Shown in pieces: positions 27,774 through 36,889 of a stretch of DNA of 64,000 nt (the first letter of the stretch is position 1; each line of letters opens with the position of its first letter). The notes below the pieces were generated by a model. It was not told the DNA's origin. It did not search any database and was given only the letters and a program-made list of their open reading frames with translations. A program made the position numbers and the translations under genes. Source of the DNA: Phycisphaerales bacterium UBA5793 (GTDB taxonomy: Bacteria; Planctomycetota; Phycisphaerae; Phycisphaerales; UBA5793); NCBI GenBank assembly GCA_002418285.1, contig DIDT01000034.1:67335-131334 (forward strand), read 5' to 3'.

Positions 27774-30461
27774 TCAACGCTTCCTGGACCGGACACTTGA
27801 TTCCTCCATTAGGCGATCGGAGCGCAGCCCACGAGTCATGATGAGGGATCGATTTCCGCTCCCATTGACAGACAACGTGAGCTCAGCTTCATCTCCCACG
27901 AGAAACGGGTCGCGTCCCATAGCGTCGTGCAGAACGACCAGCCAGCCGTTCCCAAACACTGTCACGTCTCCTCGCTGGCTCCCCACCACTACGACTGCCG
28001 CTCCATCGCAGGCTGCCGCAAACTGAGCCGCGGCACGATGCCTAGATCCTCGCTGGGTCTTATCTAGCCAATGCGCAATATGAGACGCCACATTGATTGC
28101 TGGCGTGCCAGCTGCAGCCAAATAGCATCCCACTTCCACTACATCTGATGTCTCCGAACTCACCACCATGCACCCATCCAAACCAAACGTCCGTCGCAGT
28201 ACTCCTCGGTTGTCTGATCTATTGAATCGATGTAGCGGTATGGGTCGCCGTAGAATGCCCGCATGGAGCAGTTCACCGCAACATCTCGCGTCGTTCACAA
28301 TCACAATCGCGCACCCGTACTCGTCCCGCAAGAGTACGTCAAACACGACTGAACACGCCCAGCCGAGGACGTTTTCAGCAATCTTACCACCAACAAACTC
28401 CAGCAGGCAATTCCAGATCCTCTCCGATTCGCGTGCTCTCCGACGATGTGCCTCCCCGTCCCAATCCCAGTTCTCTCCTTGTCCCGTGATTACGCTTACG
28501 CCTGTGATCGGATCTCCGACCACAACGGTGTCGCGGCGTTGAAACACTGATACGCACCGAAGCCCATGATTAGCACAACACTCCATTAGTGCACTGCGCG
28601 ACAACGGAACAGGAAAGCGCCTCCCCAGCTTCGCAGTTCTCACCCTCGGAGGCGTTTGTAGATTCCATGGCCCGGCAGCTTTGCCGTTCTGTTCGATGCT
28701 AAACAGCCCGCCGAGGCGCGCCATTCGCTCCATGGACTCAATGCTCCCAAGTCGCCACGTTGCTGCCTTTTCGAATCCGACGGCGCTTTGCAGACCATTG
28801 AGGGATGTCGAATCGCCTAGTATGACATCGATTTCGACAAAGTGGCGCTCGATGGCTCCAGCGGATCGCCTCAACCGATCCATCCATGCGCCGATTTGCG
28901 AGTCCATTCTCTCTCTTCGAACAGCCCTCGCCAACCGAATTCCTAGTCCACCAGGTTGGTCCTCAAGCGCTTTGATCGCCCTATCCGTACCGATAGATTG
29001 AATCAACCGCATCAAGTGCCATCGATCATTGTTGGCTCGTGTCTTCCGTAAGAGCCTCTTGGCGGTCGTTACAATGTACGTGCGCTTTCGATGGGTAACA
29101 TCTCGCTCGCACTTTCGAGTTCGCTCAACATACTCCACGATCTCCGACACCCGGCCCAGCATCGAGTTCGTGCCGATTCGCAGCACGCCTCGCTCACACA
29201 CAATGCACTGCTCGTCGTTCGCGGCACATCTCAACACGTCCAGATAAGAACCGGAACTACACGACAGCAATCTCGCGTGGGTCGCGAACCCCCCCTGCCT
29301 CCCCAATTCGACATCTCGCACATTCGTCCAATCGCAATCCATCGGCGGTGGCGAGGCCTGTGTCCGAAAATAGATGCGGCCCCTGGAATGAACCGAGGCA
29401 AGGCGCCGCGCGATTTGTTGCACGCGCACACCATTCAGTTGGCCTTTGCCAGTCACAAACGAGATTAGTTCTCTCGGAACCGCATTCGCGCCGCGCAGCA
29501 TACCACTGAGTGAACACGCAAACGCACCAACCGAATCAGAATCGCCTCCCAACCTCGACACAATACGCGCGGTGTCCGCAAAGTCGCCGTTCGTGATGCT
29601 CAGAATCGCTATTCCGCGGACCAAAACGTCGAATGGATGACTACCCGTCCCAGTAGCCAGTGCCAGCGCAAAATCGCCGGCGATAAGCGTATTGCCGAGC
29701 GTCTCTAGGCGAGCAAGAATATTAGTGATTTCACTTTGTGACGTGAGACTCACGGTAGCCCGCTGCGCCAGTTCTCGACATGCTGCGAGCGACTCGTCTA
29801 TTAGCGATCGCCATTTGAAAGTCGACTGCTCCATGCAGAACGTGATGAGGCGAGCGGTGATTGCGCATCCGATCTTCGTCGCCATATGTGCATGTGTCTG
29901 AGCCGCATACTCCATTCCCAAAGTGTATGGATCGCAAGTGAATGAATCCGCGATGAGGACGGCTCCGACTCGCGTCAGCGGGCCACACGAAGCACAGTTC
30001 AAGGCTCGGACCTCTGTTGGATGTCTGGCATATTCACCGGCGGCAGAAAGCGTTGTTGATCCTGCAAACCGGGTCAGGTATCTTTCACGTTCAGACATGT
30101 CCAGCGCCGACAGGAATCCGTCGCCTGTGTGCTTGGGCAGTTCAATGAACCACTTACCCAGAGACCGTCTGACGGACAAGAACAAACGCTGCGGACTCGG
30201 ACGCGGATGATCGACAAAATACTGCGCATGTGACAGTGAGATGGAAGCATCGTCCGTATAGCTCCCCGGCGGCAGAAGAGTCAATGGTCCACCGACGATG
30301 GTTTCCTCAATTGGAGGAAGCTCTGCAAGAGGTAGCTCACGCAGGATCTGCATCTGATTTAGCGAATGCGGGGTTGTCTCCCTCGTGCGACCGAGAGCGT
30401 CTCCGATTGCACAGCCTAAGAGGTATCCCGAGCATTTATCAACATATTGTCTGGCATTCAC
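27774..30461 (-). CDS. ADP-ribosylglycohydrolase fused to DisA/DAC-like domain
   Basis: 895 residues from GTG, overlapping the upstream gene by 4 bp. N-terminal ~1-330: ADP-ribosylglycohydrolase (DraG-type) with GCAIGDALG, YTDDASISLS and the metal motif RLGGDSDSVGAFA (~300-312). Middle ~330-680: no recognised family, one DEQCIVCERG cysteine pair. C-terminal ~690-870: matches diadenylate cyclase (DisA_N/DAC) motifs, GLDGCMVVSSETSDVVEVG (DGC where DGA is usual, ~762) and RGSRHRAAAQFAAACDG (GTRHR-type ATP motif, ~805), then AVVVVGSQRGDVTVFG. Such a protein could make a dinucleotide signal in one domain and remove ADP-ribose in the other. The A-to-C change in the DGA motif leaves activity uncertain. 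DNA is less GC-rich here than in the flanks. Confidence 0.75.
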   Translation of the reverse strand: MNARQYVDKCSGYLLGCAIGDALGRTRETTPHSLNQMQILRELPLAELPPIEETIVGGPLTLLPPGSYTDDASISLSHAQYFVDHPRPSPQRLFLSVRRSLGKWFIELPKHTGDGFLSALDMSERERYLTRFAGSTTLSAAGEYARHPTEVRALNCASCGPLTRVGAVLIADSFTCDPYTLGMEYAAQTHAHMATKIGCAITARLITFCMEQSTFKWRSLIDESLAACRELAQRATVSLTSQSEITNILARLETLGNTLIAGDFALALATGTGSHPFDVLVRGIAILSITNGDFADTARIVSRLGGDSDSVGAFACSLSGMLRGANAVPRELISFVTGKGQLNGVRVQQIARRLASVHSRGRIYFRTQASPPPMDCDWTNVRDVELGRQGGFATHARLLSCSSGSYLDVLRCAANDEQCIVCERGVLRIGTNSMLGRVSEIVEYVERTRKCERDVTHRKRTYIVTTAKRLLRKTRANNDRWHLMRLIQSIGTDRAIKALEDQPGGLGIRLARAVRRERMDSQIGAWMDRLRRSAGAIERHFVEIDVILGDSTSLNGLQSAVGFEKAATWRLGSIESMERMARLGGLFSIEQNGKAAGPWNLQTPPRVRTAKLGRRFPVPLSRSALMECCANHGLRCVSVFQRRDTVVVGDPITGVSVITGQGENWDWDGEAHRRRARESERIWNCLLEFVGGKIAENVLGWACSVVFDVLLRDEYGCAIVIVNDARCCGELLHAGILRRPIPLHRFNRSDNRGVLRRTFGLDGCMVVSSETSDVVEVGCYLAAAGTPAINVASHIAHWLDKTQRGSRHRAAAQFAAACDGAAVVVVGSQRGDVTVFGNGWLVVLHDAMGRDPFLVGDEAELTLSVNGSGNRSLIMTRGLRSDRLMEESSVRSRKR

Positions 30462-31078
30462 TGAGATCGAGACCTGAGTTGGCGAATTAGAGACTTATTC
30501 AGCGACATCCGTGGATCATCTAGTGCGTCATATGTTAGCAACGGACCTGATCGCACAATACGGTGCGAGATGAGTACACCACGTTGGGTTGCGCGGAGAC
30601 GACGGTATTCGGCTGGGGAATATGAGACGTCATTGAATGGAGCGCTGTGGCAGTATATGTGAGCGCTCGGAAATCCCGGAGCATCAAAAAGATGACGGCC
30701 AACGCGTCCTGTACAGTAGAGTCGAGCATTAGTATGAATGTTAACAAGTGACTCTATGTTGCCATCGATGAATATGAACCCACCTAGGACGTTCGAGACT
30801 TGGCGCACATCGCCGCGAATGCAGAGCCGACCGCCCGTCATGCCACTTGCCGTTTGCGTCGCGGCCAGGCCCTTTAGGCAGATACATCCCCGTTCCAACC
30901 GACTACCGATGCCATCCAGCGAGACACGACCACTGTTCAGATACAAACTGTGGCTACCGGAGAGACTATCCGCGACACGAGAGAGTATCGACGAATCGAG
31001 TTGCGGTGAGCGAAAATGCGCAGAAGCTACATACGATTCATCCAGCAAGGACAACGATATGGAAGATGTAGTTGGCAT
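30458..31078 (-). CDS. GXGXG-type beta-helix protein upstream of DraG-DAC fusion
   Basis: 206 residues. Residues ~45-130 show a repeating strand-turn pattern: RVSLDGIGSRLERGCICLKG, then TASGMTGGRLCIRGDVRQVS, then NVLGGFIFIDGNIESL. The MxGGxxxxxG spacing is like the right-handed beta-helix of the glutamate synthase C-terminal domain and the FwdC/FhcC subunit of formylmethanofuran dehydrogenase. It is much shorter than those and lacks the rest. Stop and the next gene's GTG overlap (GTGA), so the two proteins are made together. A scaffold or partner role for the fused signalling enzyme is inferred. Confidence 0.6.
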   Translation of the reverse strand: MPTTSSISLSLLDESYVASAHFRSPQLDSSILSRVADSLSGSHSLYLNSGRVSLDGIGSRLERGCICLKGLAATQTASGMTGGRLCIRGDVRQVSNVLGGFIFIDGNIESLVNIHTNARLYCTGRVGRHLFDAPGFPSAHIYCHSAPFNDVSYSPAEYRRLRATQRGVLISHRIVRSGPLLTYDALDDPRMSLNKSLIRQLRSRSQ

Positions 31079-31101
31079 GTTCAGTGGCGTACGGTGCTAG
31101 G

Positions 31102-31368
31102 ATGGCGAGCAGACTATATAAGGTTATCGTCGCGGCAAGGCTAGGTGTCTTTCGATTCGACCGTGTGGTAATACCGAGACGCACAAACTGGAAAGGCCAC
31201 TGCCTGACGTCGTGGGTGCGGACTTCCGACGGAACACTCCCGAGTCACGTTGAGTGGGACTTGGATTCGAGCCTAGCCAGCCTTGCCACACGGCAACAGA
31301 TTCTCAAGCATGAGGGTACAGAATACGAGCACGGGACATGTCTTTTTACGACAGCTAGCCACTTCTGA
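31102..31368 (+). CDS. Possible small protein, 88 aa
   Basis: The frame starts MASRLYKVIVAARLGVFRF with a weak purine-rich site before it, and is divergent from the beta-helix gene. It is hydrophilic after residue 25. No family is known; this is a marginal call. Confidence 0.25.
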   Translation: MASRLYKVIVAARLGVFRFDRVVIPRRTNWKGHCLTSWVRTSDGTLPSHVEWDLDSSLASLATRQQILKHEGTEYEHGTCLFTTASHF

Positions 31369-32266
31369 GTTGAACAAGCGACACTTACCCTCGCTCCGAC
31401 GTGTTGAACGAGCTTCCCCCGCATGATACCACAGCAAGCGTAGGTATCAAGCTGCGGACCCCACGTGGCTGTCGCAACGTTGGGCGGTTGGCAGGCCGGC
31501 ACAAATGGATGTTTGGCGACGGGAAATCGGTCCAAGGGTGGTCGATGGCACAGGCTGTCAGGCGCTCCTGCTTCCCTTTCATCTTATGCGATCTGCGCGT
31601 CACTCGATTCTCCGGGCGAATTCGAGCTTCGTTGGCCAAACGGATCGTCAAATAATCGGCGTCCAACGATTTGTCTCCGTGAGTGAGTAACATCCTCGGC
31701 AGGCCTGTCGGCGGCGCCGGTCAATCTTGTCGGGTTCCCCTACCCATGCTCCGCAAAAATCGGTGCAGGTGGGCGGCTGTTGACTTCAGCCCTCGGCATG
31801 CCGGAGACCACTCACATCAAAACCGAAGTCGATCTCGGGAGTCTTTAGGTCAATGCATTAGCGTTCTGAATTCGAACGCCCCGCGATGCTGAGGGGTGGA
31901 TTCGCATGCGACGTTATTCTGAAGCCACCAATTGCGACAGCACGCAGGCGGATCCCCAGATGCTGACGACGTTCGCCATCAGGGCCGTTCTCTACAAACC
32001 GAAACGAGGAGGTGGCCACTCCGATCTCGCTCGATCGATTGAACTCGCACCACTCAGTTACTTCGCTCAGATTGCCCTGGTTCGTGCCACTACCAATTCG
32101 TGTTTCCAGCTTACGCATCCTCTACTTTGACGGCTCACACGCAAACCCAAATACGTGGGTGCATACTGGCGTCTCACACTTCATCTGCATCCAGGTCCAC
32201 CTACAATTGGGTGTGTATGCGTTTGATGTTCTTCTTGATCGCGAGTAGTCCGTTGGAGGATACTAG
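31369..32266. other. About 900 bp without a supported gene
   Basis: Only short frames occur, on both strands, without family resemblance. The end of this stretch (about 32250-32266) should carry the promoter/RBS of the following gene; GGAGGATACTAG precedes its ATG. Confidence 0.4.
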
Positions 32267-32995
32267 ATGAGACAGCGCTTATTGGTAAGCGTACGGGGAC
32301 CGAAGGAGGCGCTGGCGGCCGCGAAAGGGGGTGCGATGATCGCGGATGTGGAGTACCCCGCCTCAGCGCTCGGGACACCTTACCCGCTGAACATTGCCGC
32401 AGTGTGCACCCGCGTCCGCGCAAAATACCGGATGGTCAAAGTTTCCACGAACATCGCGGAAATCCAGCATACGAGGGCAAATGCGTGCCAAGCTGCGTTG
32501 GGGGTTGCTGTATCCGGGGCGCACCTGATCAAATTCGGATTAGGCGAACTACCGCTTGATGCGGCCGTCTACCTAGGCGACTCAATCGTTCGAACCGTGC
32601 GCCAATGGTTTCCTAAGAAGAAGCTGTTTCCAGCAGTGTTTGTGGATGAGGGGATGGATCGGTACTTTGACGCACTCGGAGAATCCGTAGAGCTCGCCAC
32701 GCGGACCAGCGCTGATGGCGTGTTGATTGATACGTTCGAGAAAGGAATCGGCAAGGGGCTGCTGGATTACCATAGCGCTAACGAGCTCCGCAAATGGTGC
32801 AGTAAAATGCACAAGCACGACAAAGAGGCATGGCTGGCAGGCTCCATCACGCTGGAACAGCTGCCCACCCTCTGGGCGGCGGGTGCCGACGTTATTTGCG
32901 TAAGGGGAGCTGCCTGCAACACCGATCGCGGGAAGGGGCGCTTTGCCGAAGTGGACTCCACAATAGTGCGGAGGCTCGTTGCAACGGTGCCGTAA
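32267..32995 (+). CDS. MfnB-like (5-formylfuran-3-yl)methyl phosphate synthase homolog
   Basis: 242 residues with GGAGG before ATG. It matches the DUF556/MfnB family, which condenses two glyceraldehyde-3-phosphates in furan (methanofuran) synthesis: RLLVSVRGPKEALAAAKGGA at the start, GAHLIKFGLGEL (Lys 89), VFVDEGMDRYFDALGESV, and DGVLIDTFEKGIGKGLLDY (Asp 155, Lys 159). In known MfnB the first strand ends in DVKNP with a catalytic Asp and Lys; here it reads IADVEYP, so Asp 27 is kept but the Lys is Glu 29. The enzyme may have changed reaction. No other methanofuran or C1 gene lies beside it, apart from a possible FwdC-like beta-helix protein 1.2 kb away. Confidence 0.8.
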   Translation: MRQRLLVSVRGPKEALAAAKGGAMIADVEYPASALGTPYPLNIAAVCTRVRAKYRMVKVSTNIAEIQHTRANACQAALGVAVSGAHLIKFGLGELPLDAAVYLGDSIVRTVRQWFPKKKLFPAVFVDEGMDRYFDALGESVELATRTSADGVLIDTFEKGIGKGLLDYHSANELRKWCSKMHKHDKEAWLAGSITLEQLPTLWAAGADVICVRGAACNTDRGKGRFAEVDSTIVRRLVATVP

Positions 32996-33003
32996 ATGCG
33001 TCG

Positions 33004-33852
33004 TTATGCATGCTTGTGCACCGCCGGCCCCAGCGTGGTTACCATACGCCGTAGCAGTGACGCGGGCGCAAAGCTGGACAGTTTCCGCCCGTACATGAAG
33101 TAGCACAGGGGTCGTTGCTTGCGCAGTAACAGGCGTGCCGAAGTAGCGAACGCTTGCGGCGTAGCGTTCATCAACCGCTGCTCGACATGATGCGGAATGG
33201 CGATCGCATCGATATCGCTCAAGGCGTCATTCTTGGTAATGAAGCCTGCATCGATCATGGCGCACATCTGCCGCATGTGGCCGTATTCTGGCTCCATGCG
33301 ACCACGAGCGACAATGGCTGCGAACTTACCGCCAAGAACCTCCAGGAGTTCGCCGTAGGCTTGGACAACTGAGGTCCCCAATGGACTGATCGGCCGAATG
33401 TCACGGCTGACCGTCCACATCTCCCATACGGGGCCCCCGTCTTTGCTAGAGTCGATTCTTTGGTCGTAATCCTGCCGACGATCGTCGGTATTTGGATCGC
33501 CCGCGTCATTGGCCGACCTGTCAAGAATGTGACCGCGCGAGGCCCCCTCCAAGTAAGCACAGCACTGCCCGCTCGCGAGGAGTTCACGGGCGGCAAGGGA
33601 CTGCAAGCGGAGCACGGACTGCCGACCATTGATGTCCGTGCAGACTGCTGCGAAATACCGATTCGTGTCTCTGTTGAAGAGAACACCAACCCAAGCTGAT
33701 CCGCCAGATGTGATCCGGAATAGCGCACCTGCTGCTGCGAGATGGCAAAACAGATGCCATGCGCCGCGACGGTCGCGTTGGGTTCCGGGTCCTCCGTCCC
33801 CTTCGATCGCACGCCAGTCCAGCAACAGTTTGCGAAACTTTTCGTGTGTCAT
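33004..33852 (-). CDS. Hypothetical protein, 282 aa, convergent with mfnB-like gene
   Basis: ATG at 33852 (in-frame TTG three bases earlier) with AAGGGAAG upstream. The N-terminal part reads KLLLDWRAIEGDGGPGTQRD then GAWHLFCHLAAAGALFRIT. A middle stretch EMWTVSRDIRPISPLGTSVV and a helical C-terminus with many Arg residues (RLLLRKQRP) follow. No known motif is recognised. It ends 8 bp from the convergent mfnB-like gene and starts about 100 bp from the IS3 element. Confidence 0.5.
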   Translation of the reverse strand: MTHEKFRKLLLDWRAIEGDGGPGTQRDRRGAWHLFCHLAAAGALFRITSGGSAWVGVLFNRDTNRYFAAVCTDINGRQSVLRLQSLAARELLASGQCCAYLEGASRGHILDRSANDAGDPNTDDRRQDYDQRIDSSKDGGPVWEMWTVSRDIRPISPLGTSVVQAYGELLEVLGGKFAAIVARGRMEPEYGHMRQMCAMIDAGFITKNDALSDIDAIAIPHHVEQRLMNATPQAFATSARLLLRKQRPLCYFMYGRKLSSFAPASLLRRMVTTLGPAVHKHA

Positions 33853-33994
33853 CAACTTCCCTTTGCCATGAACACAAATGAAGGAAGGAGGTTCTCTGTA
33901 CGGGGATCCCCGCTGGCCAGACCATTGCGATTCAGAGCGTCAATTGGGAACATAGTGACGTGGCCCACGAGTGGTGGACACCGGGGCGGGTTGG

Positions 33995-34876
33995 TTAGGC
34001 GGCTTGTTCGGGGCGGTGTTGGGCCTCGAATGCCGCGGGACTCAGGTACCCCAGCGCCTGATGGCGACGCCGGCGATTGTAGAAGATCTCGATGTACTCG
34101 AACGTGCTGTGATGCACTTCCTTCACCGACGCGTACCTTCGGTGCCGCACCAATTCATTCTTGTACGAGTTCATGAAGCGCTCCATGCACACGTTGTCCC
34201 AGCAGTTGCCGCGTCGGCTCATGCTGCACTCGATGCCGGGCTCGGCCAGACGCTGGCGGTGATCGACGCTGGCGTACTGAACGCCTCGATCGGAATGATG
34301 CACCAGACCCGCAGGCGGCCGACGCGTCTCGATCGCCTGGTCCAATGCCTTGAGCACGAGCGACGTCTCCAGGCTGTCGCCCACCGCCCAGCCGACGATG
34401 CGGCGTGAGAACAGGTCCATCACCGCCGCGAGGTACGCCCAGCCTTCATCCGTGGGCACGTAGGTGAGGTCCGCCACCCACTTGGTGTTGGGCCACGCCG
34501 CATTGAAGTCGCGGTTGAGCACGTTGGACGCGATGGGATCGACGTGGTTCGAGTCGGTCGTCAGGACGAACGACCGACGCCGCTGGGCCTTGGATTGCAG
34601 GCTCATCTCGCGCATCAGCCTGGCCACGGTGTTGCGGCAGACCTGCACGTTGCGCTCGACGAGTTCCTCGGCGATCTTGCGGCTCCCGTAGATGCCGTCG
34701 AACTCAGCATGTATCTCACGCACCGCCTGGCGGAGTTGGCGATGACGCTGGGCGCGAACACTCACGGGCCGGTCACGCCACTGGTAGTAGCCGCTGCGCG
34801 AGACGTCCAGCGTCTGAACGAGCAGTGTCAGGGGATAGATCCGGCGGTGGGTGTGGATGAAGTGATAGTGCTTCAC
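33995..34876 (-). CDS. IS3 transposase OrfB (DDE integrase domain)
   Basis: 293 residues, full length for the family. The HTH_21 N-terminus (IHTHRRIYPLTLLVQTLDVS) precedes the rve domain with catalytic Asp in TKWVADLTYVPTD, Asp in LVHHSDRGVQYAS and Glu in CMERFMNSYKNELV. All three acidic residues are present, so it should be active. It overlaps orfA by 4 bp (ATGA) and is reached mainly by frameshifting. Confidence 0.93.
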   Translation of the reverse strand: MKHYHFIHTHRRIYPLTLLVQTLDVSRSGYYQWRDRPVSVRAQRHRQLRQAVREIHAEFDGIYGSRKIAEELVERNVQVCRNTVARLMREMSLQSKAQRRRSFVLTTDSNHVDPIASNVLNRDFNAAWPNTKWVADLTYVPTDEGWAYLAAVMDLFSRRIVGWAVGDSLETSLVLKALDQAIETRRPPAGLVHHSDRGVQYASVDHRQRLAEPGIECSMSRRGNCWDNVCMERFMNSYKNELVRHRRYASVKEVHHSTFEYIEIFYNRRRRHQALGYLSPAAFEAQHRPEQAA

Positions 34877-35154
34877 GAGGTCTGCTCCTTCGCGAAGAAC
34901 GCGGTGGCTTTTTTTAAAATGTCGCGTTCCTGACGCAGGCGGCGATTCTCGGCGCGGAGGTGCTCGAGTTCATCCGTCTGCGACGCAAAGACGGTGCGCG
35001 GGGGCGCCTGGTCGCCGTACTTGCTCACCCAGGTCTTGATGGTGGTGTGGCACACGCCCACGGCCTTGCCGGCGGCCTTGGCTGAATAGCCCTCTTCGGT
35101 CACCAGACGCACGGCGTCCCGCTTGAACTGCTCCGAGTAACGAACGTGGGACAT
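34873..35154 (-). CDS. IS3 transposase OrfA (helix-turn-helix)
   Basis: The start MSHVRYSEQFKRDAVRLVTE at 35154 is normal for IS3-family OrfA. The frame is open a little upstream into the inverted repeat, but that part has no homology. The HTH (SAKAAGKAVGVCHTTIKTWV) and the leucine-rich C-terminus (LEHLRAENRRLRQERDILKK) are intact, ending FFAKEQTS. The slippery A7 lies in the ILKKATAFF codons. Confidence 0.92.
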   Translation of the reverse strand: MSHVRYSEQFKRDAVRLVTEEGYSAKAAGKAVGVCHTTIKTWVSKYGDQAPPRTVFASQTDELEHLRAENRRLRQERDILKKATAFFAKEQTS

Positions 35155-35227
35155 CCGGGAAACTCCTTTCCACCGACCATACGGCCGGCACTTCCCGGTG
35201 TCCGCCACTCGTGGGCCACGTCACTAG

Positions 35228-35682
35228 TGATGGTGATGGGGGATCCGGATGTCTGCAGCCGCTCTACACACTATTGTACTTCGTGACCGCCGTAACCCCC
35301 ACGAACCCCCTCTTGGACCTTCAGAGGATGCTCTCGGCATCGAGACAGAATTATGATGCCTGCATCGGTCACGTTCGGCATGAACACATTTGCAGTGACC
35401 TCACTGCTTCCACCAGGCTTCATCATCTGAAATATGACCCCCATGGACCACCCAATGGCGACCGCGAATCGGCAGCGATGGCGATGGGGACGGTCCAAGT
35501 GGCGGTCATGGAAGCGAGGCGGAGTGTTTCCCTCGTTGAAACAAGGACTGGTACGAGCATTTGGGCGGAGCGGATGACGGTGTCCGTGTACCCCGGCGTG
35601 CCGGGCTCAGAAGTTCGGCGGGTCGCCTCGGCCAGCAGTCGCTTGAGCCGGGCGCTCTTCTGTCGCACCTAAAGGTGACCCG
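35228..35682. other. About 450 bp, possibly a frameshifted small gene
   Basis: On the minus strand two overlapping frames could join into one protein (RQKSARLKRLLAEATRRTSE..., then after about 35460 GWSMGVIFQMMKPGGSSEV...). No family is recognised and a single clean frame is absent. It lies directly after the ImmA-type gene on the same strand. Confidence 0.25.
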
Positions 35683-36558
35683 CTAGTACCTCCGCGCTTC
35701 CGGATAGAGGAGCGTCAGTACGCCGAACTCGCCCAGCGGGATGGCCTGCTCAATGAGGAGCACGTCTCGCGAGCTCCCGCTCCAAGCACCCGGGAACCAG
35801 GCGTGGGCCGACGTCCCCGCTTGGAAATACCCCTTGGGAGGTGGCGGCTTGCCAGCGAGGGCCATGCCGGTCGCTGAGTCCGGGGGCACCTTCGCCTGTG
35901 ACTCGATGATCCTTCTGTACCCCGCCGCATAGGTCGATGGCGAGAACCACTTCCAGTCAAGTCCGTCGGGATCCCATTTGACAAGGGTACAGGGGGCGAG
36001 CTCCAGCTTCGTGTATCGAATCGCGGTGCTCGTGATCGAAGTGCCGAACGTGTCCTTGAGTGCCAGAATCGCGTCCAGTCCAGGAACGTAGCGCTTGGCC
36101 TTGCGGACGAAACGAGTTGTTGGCATGAGCAGATGCGACGCAAAGTGGTCAGCCTCCTGCTCGGCCGGATTGCGTGACTCGTAGTCGCACTTGGACGGAT
36201 GCCGGAACACTTGTCCCGACTGAAGAGCCCTGCGATGATCATCGATGAAGTAGTGCCCGAGCTCGTGCGCCAAGGTGAAGCGGGCCCGGCCGGATTCGGG
36301 AGTCTTGAGTCGATCGAGGTTTGCGTACACGTGGAAGCGGCCCGAGCGGTGTTCAAGCATGCCATCGAACGCGGACCCGTAGGGGCCATAGCTCAGGGTC
36401 ACGTTCTTGTTTTTCAGGATGAGCGCGGGCTCAACTCGTGCGTTCGGGCAGTGCTCTTCCGCGACAGCTTCTGCAAGGTGACCGATTTCTTGAAATCGCT
36501 CCAAGAAACCATCACTTGAAGGGCTTTTCTTCGTCAGCTTGTCGCTCGGCACGAGCAC
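35683..36558 (-). CDS. ImmA/IrrE-type metallopeptidase (M78, DUF955)
   Basis: 291 residues in the longest form (GTG at 36558; an internal TTG start would reduce the 47 bp overlap with the previous gene). The zinc motif HELGHYFIDDH lies at 98-108, and the third ligand is in NPAEQEADHFASHLLMPTT, both complete. The family cleaves repressors or anti-sigma-like proteins in response to DNA damage or phage cues (IrrE cleaves DdrO, ImmA cleaves ImmR). The C-terminal half is unique. In CBASS loci a related peptidase, CapP, cleaves the repressor CapH. Here the peptidase is encoded with a sigma factor and a 125-residue protein, which are its likely targets. Confidence 0.85.
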   Translation of the reverse strand: MLVPSDKLTKKSPSSDGFLERFQEIGHLAEAVAEEHCPNARVEPALILKNKNVTLSYGPYGSAFDGMLEHRSGRFHVYANLDRLKTPESGRARFTLAHELGHYFIDDHRRALQSGQVFRHPSKCDYESRNPAEQEADHFASHLLMPTTRFVRKAKRYVPGLDAILALKDTFGTSITSTAIRYTKLELAPCTLVKWDPDGLDWKWFSPSTYAAGYRRIIESQAKVPPDSATGMALAGKPPPPKGYFQAGTSAHAWFPGAWSGSSRDVLLIEQAIPLGEFGVLTLLYPEARRY

Positions 36559-36889
36559 GGTCTTGCTCCATCCTGGCTTCTGCTTCCGGCGAGATCGTAC
36601 CGCCTTCCCTCGCTGCTCGGGCTAGGTTCTCGGCGGACGGCCCCAACTCTGCAGGCGGGAACTGGAGTGGCTTGGACGGAGCCCCACAGGGAGCGTCGCA
36701 AAAGAGGTCTGGGTTTTGAAGCCGAGGTGGAAGCGTGACGGGGTTCTTGGCGTCGTTGGCTTCTGCGCGAGCGACGTCGTCAGGTGTTTGTGGAATGATC
36801 TTGCCGGACCGACGGTAGTACTCATAGACGAGACGTGCGACCGCCTCGTCATCACCCAATGAAGGGGTGCCCGAAGAGTGCTTATTCAT
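36512..36889 (-). CDS. Hypothetical protein between sigma factor and peptidase, 125 aa
   Basis: AAAGGGAG precedes ATG. The N-terminal ~40 residues are compact (DDEAVARLVYEYYRRSGKII). The rest is Pro/Ala/Glu-rich and probably disordered, ending in a charged helix (EARMEQDRARAERQADEEKP). It overlaps the sigma-factor stop by 4 bp and the peptidase start by 47 bp. Disordered tail and position suggest an anti-sigma factor or substrate of the peptidase; this is inference from gene order. Confidence 0.6.
   Translation of the reverse strand: MNKHSSGTPSLGDDEAVARLVYEYYRRSGKIIPQTPDDVARAEANDAKNPVTLPPRLQNPDLFCDAPCGAPSKPLQFPPAELGPSAENLARAAREGGTISPEAEARMEQDRARAERQADEEKPFK

Larger units (their letters stand above)
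33956..35223 (-). mobile_element. Complete IS3-family insertion sequence
   Basis: The ends are nearly perfect inverted repeats of ~30 bp with one mismatch (left begins TGACGTGGCCCACGAGTGG, right is its reverse complement); pairing even extends three bases outward to 33953 and 35226. Length is about 1.27 kb. It holds overlapping orfA and orfB on the minus strand. A run of seven T at 34909-34915 (A7 followed by G in the transcript, with AAA AAA in frame) is a -1 slippery site able to make the OrfAB fusion. Flanking bases (ATAG left, CTAG right) match in 3 of 4 positions, at best a decayed target duplication. Confidence 0.9.

Noticed and set aside
33953..35227. CTAG as a clean 4-bp target duplication of the IS3 element.
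   Set aside because: Left flank is ATAG, so only 3 of 4 bases match; duplication is unproven.
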